This document shows positions 16,168 to 24,531 of a stretch of 35,141 nucleotides of DNA, piece by piece. The position numbers were made by a program, and so were the translations under genes. Source of the stretch: JBAZKK01 sp964456925 (lineage in GTDB: Bacteria; Omnitrophota; Gorgyraeia; Gygaellales; Profunditerraquicolaceae); the NCBI GenBank assembly GCA_964456925.1, contig CAYWCX010000006.1, positions 1 through 35,141 on the forward strand, written 5' to 3'. Numbering within the stretch: the stretch's first letter is position 1; every line of letters begins with the position of its first letter. The notes under the pieces were generated by a model that saw nothing but the letters and a program-made list of their open reading frames with translations, was not told where the DNA came from and did not search any database.

Positions 16168-16806
16168 TTATTTCAGGTTCTCCGGGGGTTCAACGCTTTC
16201 CGATTCTTTTACTTTGGAAACCCTGGGCAGGATTACGATCTCTACCCTGCGGTTAAGCTGCCGGCCTTCGGCATTATCGTTAGAGGCAACCGGATTATAC
16301 TCTCCGTAACCGATAGCGGATACGCGGCTGGGCCGGATGCCTTTCTCGTCTACGATATAATGCAAAACACTCAATGCCCGCGCAGTGGATAATTCCCAGT
16401 TAGATTTCCAGCCGGAAAATTTTATTGGCACGTTATCGGTGTGCCCCTCGATGCCGATATTATATTCCGGGACGTTTTCGCTAAGGACCCGCGCTACCTT
16501 ATCCAGGGTAGCATATGCCTCGGGTTTAACCTTGGCCTTGCCGGAGTCAAAGAGGACGTCTGCCACAAAGGTAATTACCAGTCCCTTCTCCATCATCTCC
16601 AGCCTTACCTGTCTGTCGCTGATCTCCTGGGATAACCTGTCCTCGAGGAGACTTTTGGTCCGGCTAAGTTCATCGAGCTGCCTGGAGAGGCTCTCAATCT
16701 TCTCGATATCCGAACGCCTGCCCTTTTGTACCACAAAGGTACACCCTGTAAATACGGTAATTATTGATATTATTAGTACGAATTTAAGCGCTGTCGCGGG
16801 TTTCAT
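16168..16806 (-). CDS. OmpA/MotB-family peptidoglycan-binding lipoprotein
   Basis: The 212-residue protein has a lipoprotein signal with lipobox VFTGC (Cys22). A short coiled coil follows (about 33-65, DIEKIESLSRQLDELSRTKS), then a complete OmpA C-terminal domain (about 80-195). Landmarks are VLFDSGKAKVKPEA, GHTDNVPI, SNWELSTARALSVLHYIV, GYGEYNPVASND and LNRRVEIVI. The Asp and Arg residues that hold meso-diaminopimelate in this fold are present (GHTDN; NRRVEIVI). It therefore probably tethers a membrane to peptidoglycan, as in Pal. No tol genes are nearby, so I do not name it pal. A strong GGAGG precedes the ATG, and a near-consensus promoter lies 31 bases further upstream. Confidence 0.92.
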   Translation of the reverse strand: MKPATALKFVLIISIITVFTGCTFVVQKGRRSDIEKIESLSRQLDELSRTKSLLEDRLSQEISDRQVRLEMMEKGLVITFVADVLFDSGKAKVKPEAYATLDKVARVLSENVPEYNIGIEGHTDNVPIKFSGWKSNWELSTARALSVLHYIVDEKGIRPSRVSAIGYGEYNPVASNDNAEGRQLNRRVEIVILPRVSKVKESESVEPPENLK

Positions 16807-16836
16807 ACCGACCTCCTGTTCTAAGAATAGGTTTTA

Positions 16837-16865
16837 ACTATAACACATAGCCAAATTTTAGTCAA
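16837..16865 (-). promoter_or_regulatory. Sigma-70-type promoter for the OmpA-like gene
   Basis: On the minus strand, TTGACT (16865-16860) and TATAGT (16842-16837) are separated by exactly 17 bases. Each hexamer matches the sigma-70 consensus at five of six positions. The -10 lies about 30 bases before the ATG at 16806, which leaves room for a short leader containing GGAGG. It is the clearest promoter in the window. Confidence 0.8.
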
Positions 16866-16880
16866 GCGCTTTTCTAGCGC
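16866..16880 (-). other. Small GC hairpin after purA
   Basis: On the minus strand GCGCT and AGCGC pair around a 5-base loop, 9 to 23 bases after the purA stop. Only a mixed A/T stretch and no T-run follows. It may weakly terminate or protect the purA transcript. It abuts the -35 hexamer of the next promoter. Confidence 0.3.
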
Positions 16881-16888
16881 AGATAAAA

Positions 16889-18163
16889 TTAAAGCCCGAG
16901 GATTACGGTTTCGTGACGGGAGGACCCCACCGAAACCATGGATATCCTGATTCCTGCAATATCCTCCAGCAACTTAAGGTAATTTATCGCCTGGGGGTTT
17001 AAATCCTTGCGGTGCCTGGCCCCGCTTACGCTGCCCTGCCATCCCCGCACCTCTTTATATACCGGCTGGACTTTACTTATGGCCTCGAAATCAGAGGGCA
17101 TGTTCTTGAAAACCTTACCTTTATATTTATAGGCGGTGCAGACCTTGATGCTCTTAAGGCCGTCCAGGACATCGAGTTTCATAATCGCCAGTTCTGATAC
17201 GCCGTTTAAAAGCGCCGCTTCCCTTACCATTACGCTGTCAAACCAGCCGCACCTGCGGGGCCTGCCGGTGGTGGCGCCGAACTCGTGGCCCTTCTCACGG
17301 ATAAAACTGCCGAATTTCGCGTCAAACTCCGTCGGAAAAGGGCCTTCGCCGACGCGGGTGGTGTAGGCCTTGGCTACCCCCACTACCCTGTCAAACCTGA
17401 CGGGCGATATTCCGGTGCCGATGCAGGCGCCTCCCGCGGTCGCCGAAGAGGAGGTAACAAAAGGATAGGTGCCAAAATCAATATCGAGGAACGTCCCCTG
17501 CGCGCCCTCAAAAAGAATATCCTTCCTTTCCTCTACCGCCCTGTTCAGCAGGATATGGGTATCGGTGATGTAGGGCTTCAAAATCCTGCCGTAATTCAAA
17601 TATTCGCGGTAAATCCGCTGGAAATCAAAACCCGCATGGCCATAGACCTTCTTGAAGATTTCGTTTTTTTCCTTGAGGTTATCTTTAAGTTTATCGCGGA
17701 ACACCGCGGGGTTTAAAAGGTCCGCCATCCTGATGCCGCAGCGGTTGACCTTGTCGGCATAACACGGCCCGATCCCCCTGCCGGTAGTCCCGATTTTATG
17801 CGCCCTCTTCATTTCGCGCAACTGGTCGAGGATGCGGTGATACGGCAGTATTACGTGCGCGAGGGTGGAAATCTTAAGCCGCTTATCGACGCCGATGCCG
17901 CATGCCTGGAGGCTGCGAATCTCTTTAATCAGGGCAGCGGCATCTACCACTACGCCGTTGCCGATACAACAGACCTTGCCTTTATGCAGGATACCCGAGG
18001 GTATGAGGTGGAAAATATATTCCTTTGCGTCCACTACCACGGTGTGCCCGGCATTGCTGCCCCCCTGGTAGCGCACGATATAATCTACCCCCCGCGATAA
18101 GATATCGATAACCTTACCCTTGCCTTCATCCCCCCACTGTGTCCCGACTATTACGGTATTCAT
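16889..18163 (-). CDS. purA: Adenylosuccinate synthetase
   Basis: PurA converts IMP, aspartate and GTP to adenylosuccinate in AMP synthesis. The glycine-rich GTQWGDEGKGK (residues 7-17) carries the catalytic Asp12 and Lys15. GSNAGHTVV carries His40, and GTTGRGIGPCYADK, EGAQGTFLDIDFGTYPFVTS and TTGRPRRCGWFD are all intact. The 424 residues are typical. It begins 4 bases after the preceding synthase gene and is the last gene of the long run, followed by a small hairpin and a new promoter. Confidence 0.98.
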   Translation of the reverse strand: MNTVIVGTQWGDEGKGKVIDILSRGVDYIVRYQGGSNAGHTVVVDAKEYIFHLIPSGILHKGKVCCIGNGVVVDAAALIKEIRSLQACGIGVDKRLKISTLAHVILPYHRILDQLREMKRAHKIGTTGRGIGPCYADKVNRCGIRMADLLNPAVFRDKLKDNLKEKNEIFKKVYGHAGFDFQRIYREYLNYGRILKPYITDTHILLNRAVEERKDILFEGAQGTFLDIDFGTYPFVTSSSATAGGACIGTGISPVRFDRVVGVAKAYTTRVGEGPFPTEFDAKFGSFIREKGHEFGATTGRPRRCGWFDSVMVREAALLNGVSELAIMKLDVLDGLKSIKVCTAYKYKGKVFKNMPSDFEAISKVQPVYKEVRGWQGSVSGARHRKDLNPQAINYLKLLEDIAGIRISMVSVGSSRHETVILGL

Positions 18164-18167
18164 ATTT

Positions 18168-19406
18168 TTAAGGGGTCATGGTAAAAATCTTGTGCGCGAT
18201 ATCCGGGTATCTGGCGATAAAACGCAGTTCATCGTCAACAAGCGGTTTTTGATTATGGACATTGGCGTAACGCACCAGTTCCAAAATCCGGGTAGCCTCT
18301 TCATCGTCCTTAAAGGCTATCTCCAGTTTATCGTAAACATTGCGGAACCCCTTGATGCCGGAATATTCCCCGGCAGTTATTTTACGGCCGGTTTCGATAA
18401 TCTCCGCTTCGCCGCGGCCTAATTCCTCATAATCATAAAGTTCGTAATTGCGCCTGTCCTTAAGCGCGCCGTCGGCATGTATCCCCGATTCGTGCGCAAA
18501 GGCATTAGCGCCCACCCCGGGCTGGTTGATGGGTATCGAGACGCCGAAGGCATAAGAGGCATATTTACACACCTTCCAGGCCATTTTAAGGTTTATCTTT
18601 TCGTCCAGCGGATAACCCTGCATCCCGCTGCCGTGCTTGATCGCTAAAATTACCGAAACGAGGTCTGCGTTCCCGGCGCGCTCGCCCATCCCGTTGATAC
18701 AGGTATTGATATAAGCGTCCTGCCCGGCATCAATCACCGCCTTTGCCCCGGCTACCGAGTTAGCCACCACCATCCCCAGGTCGTTATGGCAATGGATCTC
18801 TACCGGAATATTAATCGCTTCAACCAGCGACTTCAATCTTTCGTAAATAGTAAAGGGGGTGTCGTAGCCCAGGGTGTCGCAGTAACGGATACGGTTGGCG
18901 CCGGCGGACTTTGCCGCCAGGGCGAATTCCACCAGATAATCCATCTGGCTGCGCGAGGCATCCTCGGCATTCACGCCGACGGAATCCGCGCCGAGCTTGC
19001 GCGCCTCTTTTACCGCTGCGGTCATCTCCGCGATTACCGCCTGATGGTCGAGTTTTCCCTTAAATTTGTGCAGGATCATCTGGTCCGAGGTGGAAATGGA
19101 AAGGTTGAGGTGCTTGATATGGGGCACCTGCTTAAAAGCGGCCCTGACATCGTCCTTGATGGCGCGCAGCCACCCTTCCAGCCTTATCGGAGAAAGCACT
19201 CCTTTTTTAGCAAGCTCAAGATTCGCGTTTAGATAGTTGGTTTCGTGGTGCGTTACCGGAAAACCGAACTCCGACTGGAAGACCCCCATTTCATTGAGAT
19301 ACATATTAATCATGGTCTTTTCCAGTTTGGAAAGGCAGATGCGCGAGGTCTGCACCCCGTCGCGGTTGGTGACGTCGATAATATAAATCCTGTTGGCCTT
19401 TTTCAT
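18168..19406 (-). CDS. Homocitrate synthase / Re-citrate synthase-like DRE-TIM enzyme
   Basis: A DRE-TIM metallolyase that condenses acetyl-CoA with a 2-oxo acid. The first barrel strand reads DVTNRDGVQTSRIC, a variant of the family DxTLRDGxQ. The metal ligands are in EIHCHNDLGM. GMGERAGNADL and GANAFAHESGIHADG follow. The protein has 412 residues and no LeuA allosteric domain, which argues against ordinary 2-isopropylmalate synthase. The candidates are homocitrate synthase (NifV-like) or the Re-type citrate synthase known from Clostridium kluyveri and Dehalococcoides. No nif or lysine genes are nearby. Two ATG codons abut (19409 and 19406); GAGGTG at 19412-19417 is spaced correctly only for the second, so I use 19406. 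Confidence 0.85.
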   Translation of the reverse strand: MKKANRIYIIDVTNRDGVQTSRICLSKLEKTMINMYLNEMGVFQSEFGFPVTHHETNYLNANLELAKKGVLSPIRLEGWLRAIKDDVRAAFKQVPHIKHLNLSISTSDQMILHKFKGKLDHQAVIAEMTAAVKEARKLGADSVGVNAEDASRSQMDYLVEFALAAKSAGANRIRYCDTLGYDTPFTIYERLKSLVEAINIPVEIHCHNDLGMVVANSVAGAKAVIDAGQDAYINTCINGMGERAGNADLVSVILAIKHGSGMQGYPLDEKINLKMAWKVCKYASYAFGVSIPINQPGVGANAFAHESGIHADGALKDRRNYELYDYEELGRGEAEIIETGRKITAGEYSGIKGFRNVYDKLEIAFKDDEEATRILELVRYANVHNQKPLVDDELRFIARYPDIAHKIFTMTP

Positions 19407-19417
19407 CATCTCACCTC

Positions 19418-21163
19418 TTATTTTTTAAAAATCTTCCTGAACTCTTCCTGACTCGGAACTCCCTCAACGCCGAATATTTCGCGGTTTTCCAAAAGATAGG
19501 TCGGGCCGAACATAATCCCCAGTTCTTTGTTTAGGGCGGTATTTTCCCTTAAAAGTTCCGCGCCTTCCCTGCCCCGGGCGCAGACGCTGATCTTGGTTGT
19601 GTCAATGTCAGGGGCGCATTCCTGCCACCAGCTGCTGTTGATGCGCCTGGCGCGGCAGGTGATGTAACCCCAGTAATCGCGGGGAGAGTATTTCTGGACG
19701 CAGACGCTGCGCCGGTACTCTTCCACCTCCGGCGTGCCCCTTATCGCACCGAAATCATCTCCGCCCTGCTCGGTCGCCAGAAAATGCAGCACCGGCTGGT
19801 AAGAGCGGATGTTTTCTAAAATAACCGCGGCATTTGCGTCATATAAACTTAAAAAGACGTCTACCCTGCCTTTGATTTTCTTGCGGTTTAAAAAATAGGA
19901 CATACCGCCGAGCTGCGGCTTTAAGAGATAGTAATCCCCCTTGGGCTCCAGGCTGCCTCTGAGGTTATCGAAGTTTTTTCCGTGCTCTGCTTCTTTTCCC
20001 AAAAGATAAGCCGGCAGGGTCTGGATGCCGAAATCATTTATCAACTTATCGGCCTCGGGGCTGCCGTAATAAATGTAAGAGGCAGTTATGCCGGGAAACT
20101 CCCTGGTCAAATATTCAACCGCCTTTTGCGTATCGCAGACAGTGCAATCGCGGTGGTTGATTACCGTCAATGCGACCAAAACCTTCGGCGCAAAGGCGCA
20201 CTGCGCATTGTTCTCTCCCGGATTCTGGCAACTGCCGGTAGAGGCTCCTTTTTTACAGTTCAGGTCCGAAAAACAGCGCGGAAGGATTGCGGCTATCGCC
20301 GGCTCGTCTTTGACCTTATCCGAAAGCTGAAGCAGGTGGGTTTTATAATTTACGATTTTCTTATTCTCGATATCAAGGGTTAACCTGCCCAGCTGCCGGC
20401 CCTGCCAAGAGGTCTTCACGATAAGGGTAGAGCCTGTTTTCGCAAAGAGGTCGTCCTTGTTATTACCGTGGCTGTCAATAATAATATCGATGCCGCCTAT
20501 TTTCTGGATTAACCCTGTATTATGTTTCTCGCCGAGCTGGGAAAGCAGCACGATAACATCCGCGCCTTCCTTCTTCATCTGGGCAAGCGTTTTTCTTAAC
20601 GCCTCTTCGGGTTCGGCAAATTCCAATCCCGCGGCCTTGACTGCGGCAGCGGGGCTGGTTACGCCGGTGATGCCGAACTTTAGCCCTCCTATTTCTTTTA
20701 TAATATAAGGTTTAAGAAGTGCGGATTTTACATTGCAGGACAGAAAGGGAATCTTTGTTTTCTTGATATTTTTTTCCAAAAAGTCCCTTCCGAAATTAAA
20801 CTCGTCGCTCTCCAGATTAACGGCGTCATACCCCATCATCTCCATTGCCTTAAGCTGAATCAGGGTGCGCCGCATATCCAGTTCACTGTTCTGGGTGTAT
20901 TCGTCCATCAGGCCGCCGGCAAAAAAACTTCCGGCATCCAGGACTAAAGTGCGGGGGTTTTCGCTCCGGTGCTGTTTTATCAGGGTGCTGCGCCGCGCTA
21001 TCCCGCCGTCGGGCTCCAAAGGGCAGTTACAGGGATAAATCATGGCGTGGGTCTCTGCGGTGTAAAGAATAACGAACTCCGCGGCCCGCGCCGAAGATAC
21101 CGCCGCAAGGATTAAGAGCAAAGCCAGAAGGCAAATCTTTATTTTAGGAATGCTGAATCTCAA
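19418..21163 (-). CDS. Exported metallophosphatase-like / thioredoxin-like fusion protein
   Basis: The 581-residue protein has a Sec signal peptide (1-27, SSARA cut). Residues 28-285 form a 5'-nucleotidase-type calcineurin-like domain (YTAETHAMIYPCNC, LDAGSFFAG, DSHGNN). A linker with four Cys follows (297-322). Then comes a thioredoxin-like domain with C340-T-V-C343 and a cis-Pro loop (TLP, 382-384). The last region (435-581), with SVCVQKYSPRDYWGYITCR and FGPTYLLENREIFGVEG, resembles DsbA-type domains without a CxxC. Several usual metal ligands of the phosphatase domain are replaced (NDxH by AETH, GD by GS, GNHE by ESDE), so activity is doubtful. The start is TTG in a TTGA overlap with the serA stop, with AGGTG 8 bases upstream. 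A periplasmic redox or Cys-protein role is inferred. Confidence 0.8.
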   Translation of the reverse strand: MRFSIPKIKICLLALLLILAAVSSARAAEFVILYTAETHAMIYPCNCPLEPDGGIARRSTLIKQHRSENPRTLVLDAGSFFAGGLMDEYTQNSELDMRRTLIQLKAMEMMGYDAVNLESDEFNFGRDFLEKNIKKTKIPFLSCNVKSALLKPYIIKEIGGLKFGITGVTSPAAAVKAAGLEFAEPEEALRKTLAQMKKEGADVIVLLSQLGEKHNTGLIQKIGGIDIIIDSHGNNKDDLFAKTGSTLIVKTSWQGRQLGRLTLDIENKKIVNYKTHLLQLSDKVKDEPAIAAILPRCFSDLNCKKGASTGSCQNPGENNAQCAFAPKVLVALTVINHRDCTVCDTQKAVEYLTREFPGITASYIYYGSPEADKLINDFGIQTLPAYLLGKEAEHGKNFDNLRGSLEPKGDYYLLKPQLGGMSYFLNRKKIKGRVDVFLSLYDANAAVILENIRSYQPVLHFLATEQGGDDFGAIRGTPEVEEYRRSVCVQKYSPRDYWGYITCRARRINSSWWQECAPDIDTTKISVCARGREGAELLRENTALNKELGIMFGPTYLLENREIFGVEGVPSQEEFRKIFKK

Positions 21164-22746
21164 AGTTTAATCACCTTTACCGCAATGATGTTTTCGCTTT
21201 TCTTAATCTTGGCAGCCACCTCGGCCGAAATCGGATTATCGACGTTGAGCACCGTAATGGCCTTGCCCTGGCGCTTCTCGCGTCCGAAGGTCATCGCGGC
21301 AATATTAATCTTGTGCTTGCCGAGGAGTGTGCCGAGATGTCCGATAATGCCCGGCCGGTCCCAGTTCTGCAAAACCAGCATCTCTCCCTTTGGCGCGGCC
21401 TCCACATAATAATTGTCGATCTTGACGATGCGCGGCTGTTTATTGGGAGAAAGCGTGCCGGCGACCCTGCGGGTCTCTTTATCGGTCTTAATCTCGACGG
21501 CGATCAGGGTAACGAACTCCCCTTCTTTGGAAGACTTGGATTCCTTGACGGCAATCCCCCGCTCTTTGGCAAGGCTGGTGGCATTGATAAAGTTCACCGT
21601 CTCTTTAAGAATCGGGGAAAGCAGCCCCTTTACCAGCGCCATGGTAAGGGAGCTTAAGTCATACTGGATAATATCGCCGCTGTAAGTGATGTTTATTTCC
21701 TGGAACCTGCCTTCTACTAATTGGCTGGCAAAGATCCCCAGTTTTTCCGAGAGGCTGATGTAGGGCTGCAGGATTTTGTATGCCTCGGCGTCAACGCAGG
21801 GGTAGTTTGCGGCATTGCGGATACCGCAGCCGAGGAGCGCATCGCGCACAATCTCCGCCACCTCAATGGCCACGTTCACCTGCGCCTCTTCGGTAGATGC
21901 GCCTAAGTGCGGGGTTGCCACGACATTCTCAAGTTTGAGCAACTCGCTGTCCGCGACAGGAGGCTCTTTTTCAAAAACGTCAATGGCAGCACCGGCGACC
22001 TTGCCTTCCTTGATGGCAGCTAATAACGCCGCCTCATCAACAATGCCGCCCCTGGCGCAATTGACAATGCGCACCCCTTTTTTCATTAAGGCGAATTCCC
22101 TGGTAGAAATCATATGTGTGGTCTCCGCGGTAAGCGGGGTGTGCACGGTAATATAATCCGCGCGCTTCAATAAATCCTTTAATTCCACCATCTCGATGCC
22201 CATACTCTCGGCAACCTCGCGCGAGAGAAAAGGGTCGCAGGCAAGGATTTTCATCCCGAAAGAGAGCGCGCGTTTGGCAACCTCGCTGCCGATCCTGCCC
22301 AAACCCACGATGCCGAAGTTCTTGCCGTAAAGCTCCACCCCCATAAACCGGGAACGTTTCCATTCCCCTTTTCTGACGGAGGCGCTCGCCTGTGCGATGT
22401 TCCTGGAAAGCGCCAATATCATACTGAAGGTATGCTCGGCAGTAGAAATGGTGTTGCCTGCCGGTGTATTCATCACGATAATGCCTTTTTGCGTGGCTGC
22501 TTCAAGGTCCACGTTATCCAGGCCCACGCCGGCGCGGCCGATGACCTTCAGGCCCCGGGCAGCCTCGACGATTTCCCTGGTAACCTTAGTGGCGCTGCGC
22601 ACAATCAGGGCGTCGTAATCCTTGATTGCCTCTTTCAGGGCCTCGGGCTTCAATTCCGTATTGACATCCACCTGGAATTCCTTGACGTCCTTTAAGATTT
22701 TCAAACCCTTCTCAGATAGGGGGTCGCTTACCAGTATCTTATGCAT
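21160..22746 (-). CDS. serA: D-3-phosphoglycerate dehydrogenase
   Basis: SerA oxidises 3-phosphoglycerate to 3-phosphohydroxypyruvate, the first step of serine synthesis. The 528-residue length is the long form. Its catalytic/NAD domain has GRAGVGLDNVDLEAA, GLGRIGSEVAKRA, NCARGGIVDEAAL and the catalytic His in TPHLGAST. An intervening allosteric-substrate-binding domain (about 320-450) and a C-terminal ACT domain (about 455-528, MLVLQNWDRPGIIGHLGTLL) follow. The ACT domain suggests serine feedback control. A strong GGAGG precedes the ATG. The gene directly upstream is an aminotransferase that probably performs the next step. Confidence 0.96.
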   Translation of the reverse strand: MHKILVSDPLSEKGLKILKDVKEFQVDVNTELKPEALKEAIKDYDALIVRSATKVTREIVEAARGLKVIGRAGVGLDNVDLEAATQKGIIVMNTPAGNTISTAEHTFSMILALSRNIAQASASVRKGEWKRSRFMGVELYGKNFGIVGLGRIGSEVAKRALSFGMKILACDPFLSREVAESMGIEMVELKDLLKRADYITVHTPLTAETTHMISTREFALMKKGVRIVNCARGGIVDEAALLAAIKEGKVAGAAIDVFEKEPPVADSELLKLENVVATPHLGASTEEAQVNVAIEVAEIVRDALLGCGIRNAANYPCVDAEAYKILQPYISLSEKLGIFASQLVEGRFQEINITYSGDIIQYDLSSLTMALVKGLLSPILKETVNFINATSLAKERGIAVKESKSSKEGEFVTLIAVEIKTDKETRRVAGTLSPNKQPRIVKIDNYYVEAAPKGEMLVLQNWDRPGIIGHLGTLLGKHKINIAAMTFGREKRQGKAITVLNVDNPISAEVAAKIKKSENIIAVKVIKL

Positions 22747-22758
22747 TGAACCCTCCGC

Positions 22759-23895
22759 TTAAGTTAGAAATATTTCCTGGGCTGCCCTTACCCCGCTAGC
22801 CAGTTGAAATTTATAACCCATCTGGTGTAGGACCTTCTCCAGGCAGGAGATACCCACGATAATGTCGAACTCCTCGATATAACCCATATGGGCGATGCGA
22901 AAAACCTTGCCCTTTAACTCGGCCTGGCCTCCGGCAACGGTAACGCCGTAGGTATCGCGCATCGTCTTGACTAATTTTTCTCCGTCAATGCCGGCGGGGA
23001 CCTTTACCGCGGTAACCACGTCCGAAGCGGCCGCAGGCGCGAATAATTCCAGGCCCAAGGCGCGGATTGCGGCGCGGGTGGCATCCGCCATTTTTTTGTG
23101 CCGGCGGAAGATATTCTCCAAGCCGTCCTGACGGATAATCCGCAGGCTCTCGTTTAGCGCAATGATTAAGGATATCGCCGGGGTAAAGGGGGTATCGGTC
23201 TTTTCTAATGCCTTGCGGGCCAATTTCAGACTGAAGTAATACTTCGGGGATTTGGATTCTTCAATCTTCTTCCAGGCCTTGGTGCTTACCGAGATAAAAG
23301 CCAATCCCGGAGGAAGCATCAGCCCCTTCTGGGAACCCGAGACGCAGACATCCACTGCCCACCCATCGGTCTTTAAATCGATGGCGCCTAACCCGCTGAT
23401 GGCATCTACTACTAAAACGGCATTGCTCTCCTTGACTGCCCTGCCGATTGCCTCAATATCACTGGTAACGCCGGTAGAGGTCTCGCAAAGTGTGACGAAG
23501 ACCGCTTTAATGTTAGGATTGGCCTTAAGTCGCTTCGCAATTTCCCCGGCGTCAACCGCCTTACCCCATTCTACGTCCAGGGTCTCGGTATTAATCCCGT
23601 AGGCGCGGCAGAGCTCGGTCCATCTCTCCCCGAATTTACCGCCCTGGATAGCAAGGGCGACGTCGTCCGGCGACAAAAGGTTTACTACCGCCGCCTCCAT
23701 TGCACCGGTTCCAGAAGAAGCAAGCATAAAAACGTCGTTTTGAGTCTGGAAGACGTACTTTAAGCCGTCACTCGCCTCCTTTAGGATTGCCTGAAACTGC
23801 GGGGTGCGGTGGTGTATGATCGGGCGGCCTTGAGCCTCCGATACTTCATAAGGTAAAGGGGTAGGACCGGGGGTAAGCAGGTATTTCTTCCTCAT
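22759..23895 (-). CDS. Class V aminotransferase, probable phosphoserine aminotransferase
   Basis: A PLP enzyme of the serine-glyoxylate/serine-pyruvate aminotransferase branch, 378 residues. It opens with LLTPGPTPLP, a hallmark of this branch, followed by IIHHRTPQF and ASSGTGAMEAAVVNLL. The PLP Asp is in VVDAISGLGAIDL and the Schiff-base Lys190 in VSGSQKGLMLPPG. By sequence alone it would be called alanine-, serine- or glyoxylate-type. Its position 12 bases before serA suggests that it transaminates 3-phosphohydroxypyruvate and replaces SerC. That role is inferred from context. AGGAGA precedes the ATG. Confidence 0.88.
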   Translation of the reverse strand: MRKKYLLTPGPTPLPYEVSEAQGRPIIHHRTPQFQAILKEASDGLKYVFQTQNDVFMLASSGTGAMEAAVVNLLSPDDVALAIQGGKFGERWTELCRAYGINTETLDVEWGKAVDAGEIAKRLKANPNIKAVFVTLCETSTGVTSDIEAIGRAVKESNAVLVVDAISGLGAIDLKTDGWAVDVCVSGSQKGLMLPPGLAFISVSTKAWKKIEESKSPKYYFSLKLARKALEKTDTPFTPAISLIIALNESLRIIRQDGLENIFRRHKKMADATRAAIRALGLELFAPAAASDVVTAVKVPAGIDGEKLVKTMRDTYGVTVAGGQAELKGKVFRIAHMGYIEEFDIIVGISCLEKVLHQMGYKFQLASGVRAAQEIFLT

Positions 23896-23910
23896 TTTAA
23901 ATCTCTCCTT

Positions 23911-24519
23911 TTATTTGTTCTTTTGCGGAATAATAACTTCGTCCACCAGCCCGTATTCCTGGGCTTCCTTGGCAGACATGAAATAATCGCGGTCAGTATC
24001 CTTTTGAATCTTCTCCAGCGGCTGGCCGGTATGCTTGGCGAGAATCTCATTGATGCGGTCGCGCATCTTTAGAATCTCGCGGGCGTGGCGCGAGATATCC
24101 TCGGCAGCGCCCTCAAACCCTCCCCAGGGCTGATGAATCATAACGCGCGAGTTCGGCAGGGTCGAACGCTTGCCCTTGGTGCCGGCGCTCAAGAGAAGAG
24201 CGCCCATGCTGCTGGCCTGCCCGACGCAGTAGGTGGCGACGTTGCATTTTACAAACTGCATCGTGTCGTAAATCGCAAGGCCCGCGGTAACCGAACCGCC
24301 CGGTGAATTAATGTAAACGTTGATGTCCTTGTTGGGGTCTTCCATCTGCAGAAAGAGCATCTGCGCGATGATGAGGTTGGCGATCGTGTCGTCGATGGGG
24401 GTGCCGATAAAAATAATACGGTCCTTTAAAAGCCGCGAATAGATGTCGTAGGCGCGCTCGTAACCCCGGGGGGTCTGTTCGATTACCATCGGAACCAAGG
24501 TCTGCATTCTTGTAGCCAT
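23911..24519 (-). CDS. clpP: ATP-dependent Clp protease proteolytic subunit
   Basis: ClpP is the barrel-forming serine peptidase that works with ClpX or ClpA unfoldases. The catalytic Ser104 (VGQASSMGALLLSAG), His129 (SRVMIHQPWGG) and Asp178 (TDRDYFMS) are all present, as is the YINSPGGSVTAGLAIYD core. I start at ATG 24519 (202 residues). The frame also has a GTG at 24525, but that codon overlaps the GGAGG (24525-24529), which is spaced 5 bases from the ATG. It follows tig by 12 bases, the usual tig-clpP order; clpX does not follow. Confidence 0.97.
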   Translation of the reverse strand: MATRMQTLVPMVIEQTPRGYERAYDIYSRLLKDRIIFIGTPIDDTIANLIIAQMLFLQMEDPNKDINVYINSPGGSVTAGLAIYDTMQFVKCNVATYCVGQASSMGALLLSAGTKGKRSTLPNSRVMIHQPWGGFEGAAEDISRHAREILKMRDRINEILAKHTGQPLEKIQKDTDRDYFMSAKEAQEYGLVDEVIIPQKNK

Positions 24520-24531
24520 ATCCACCTCCGT

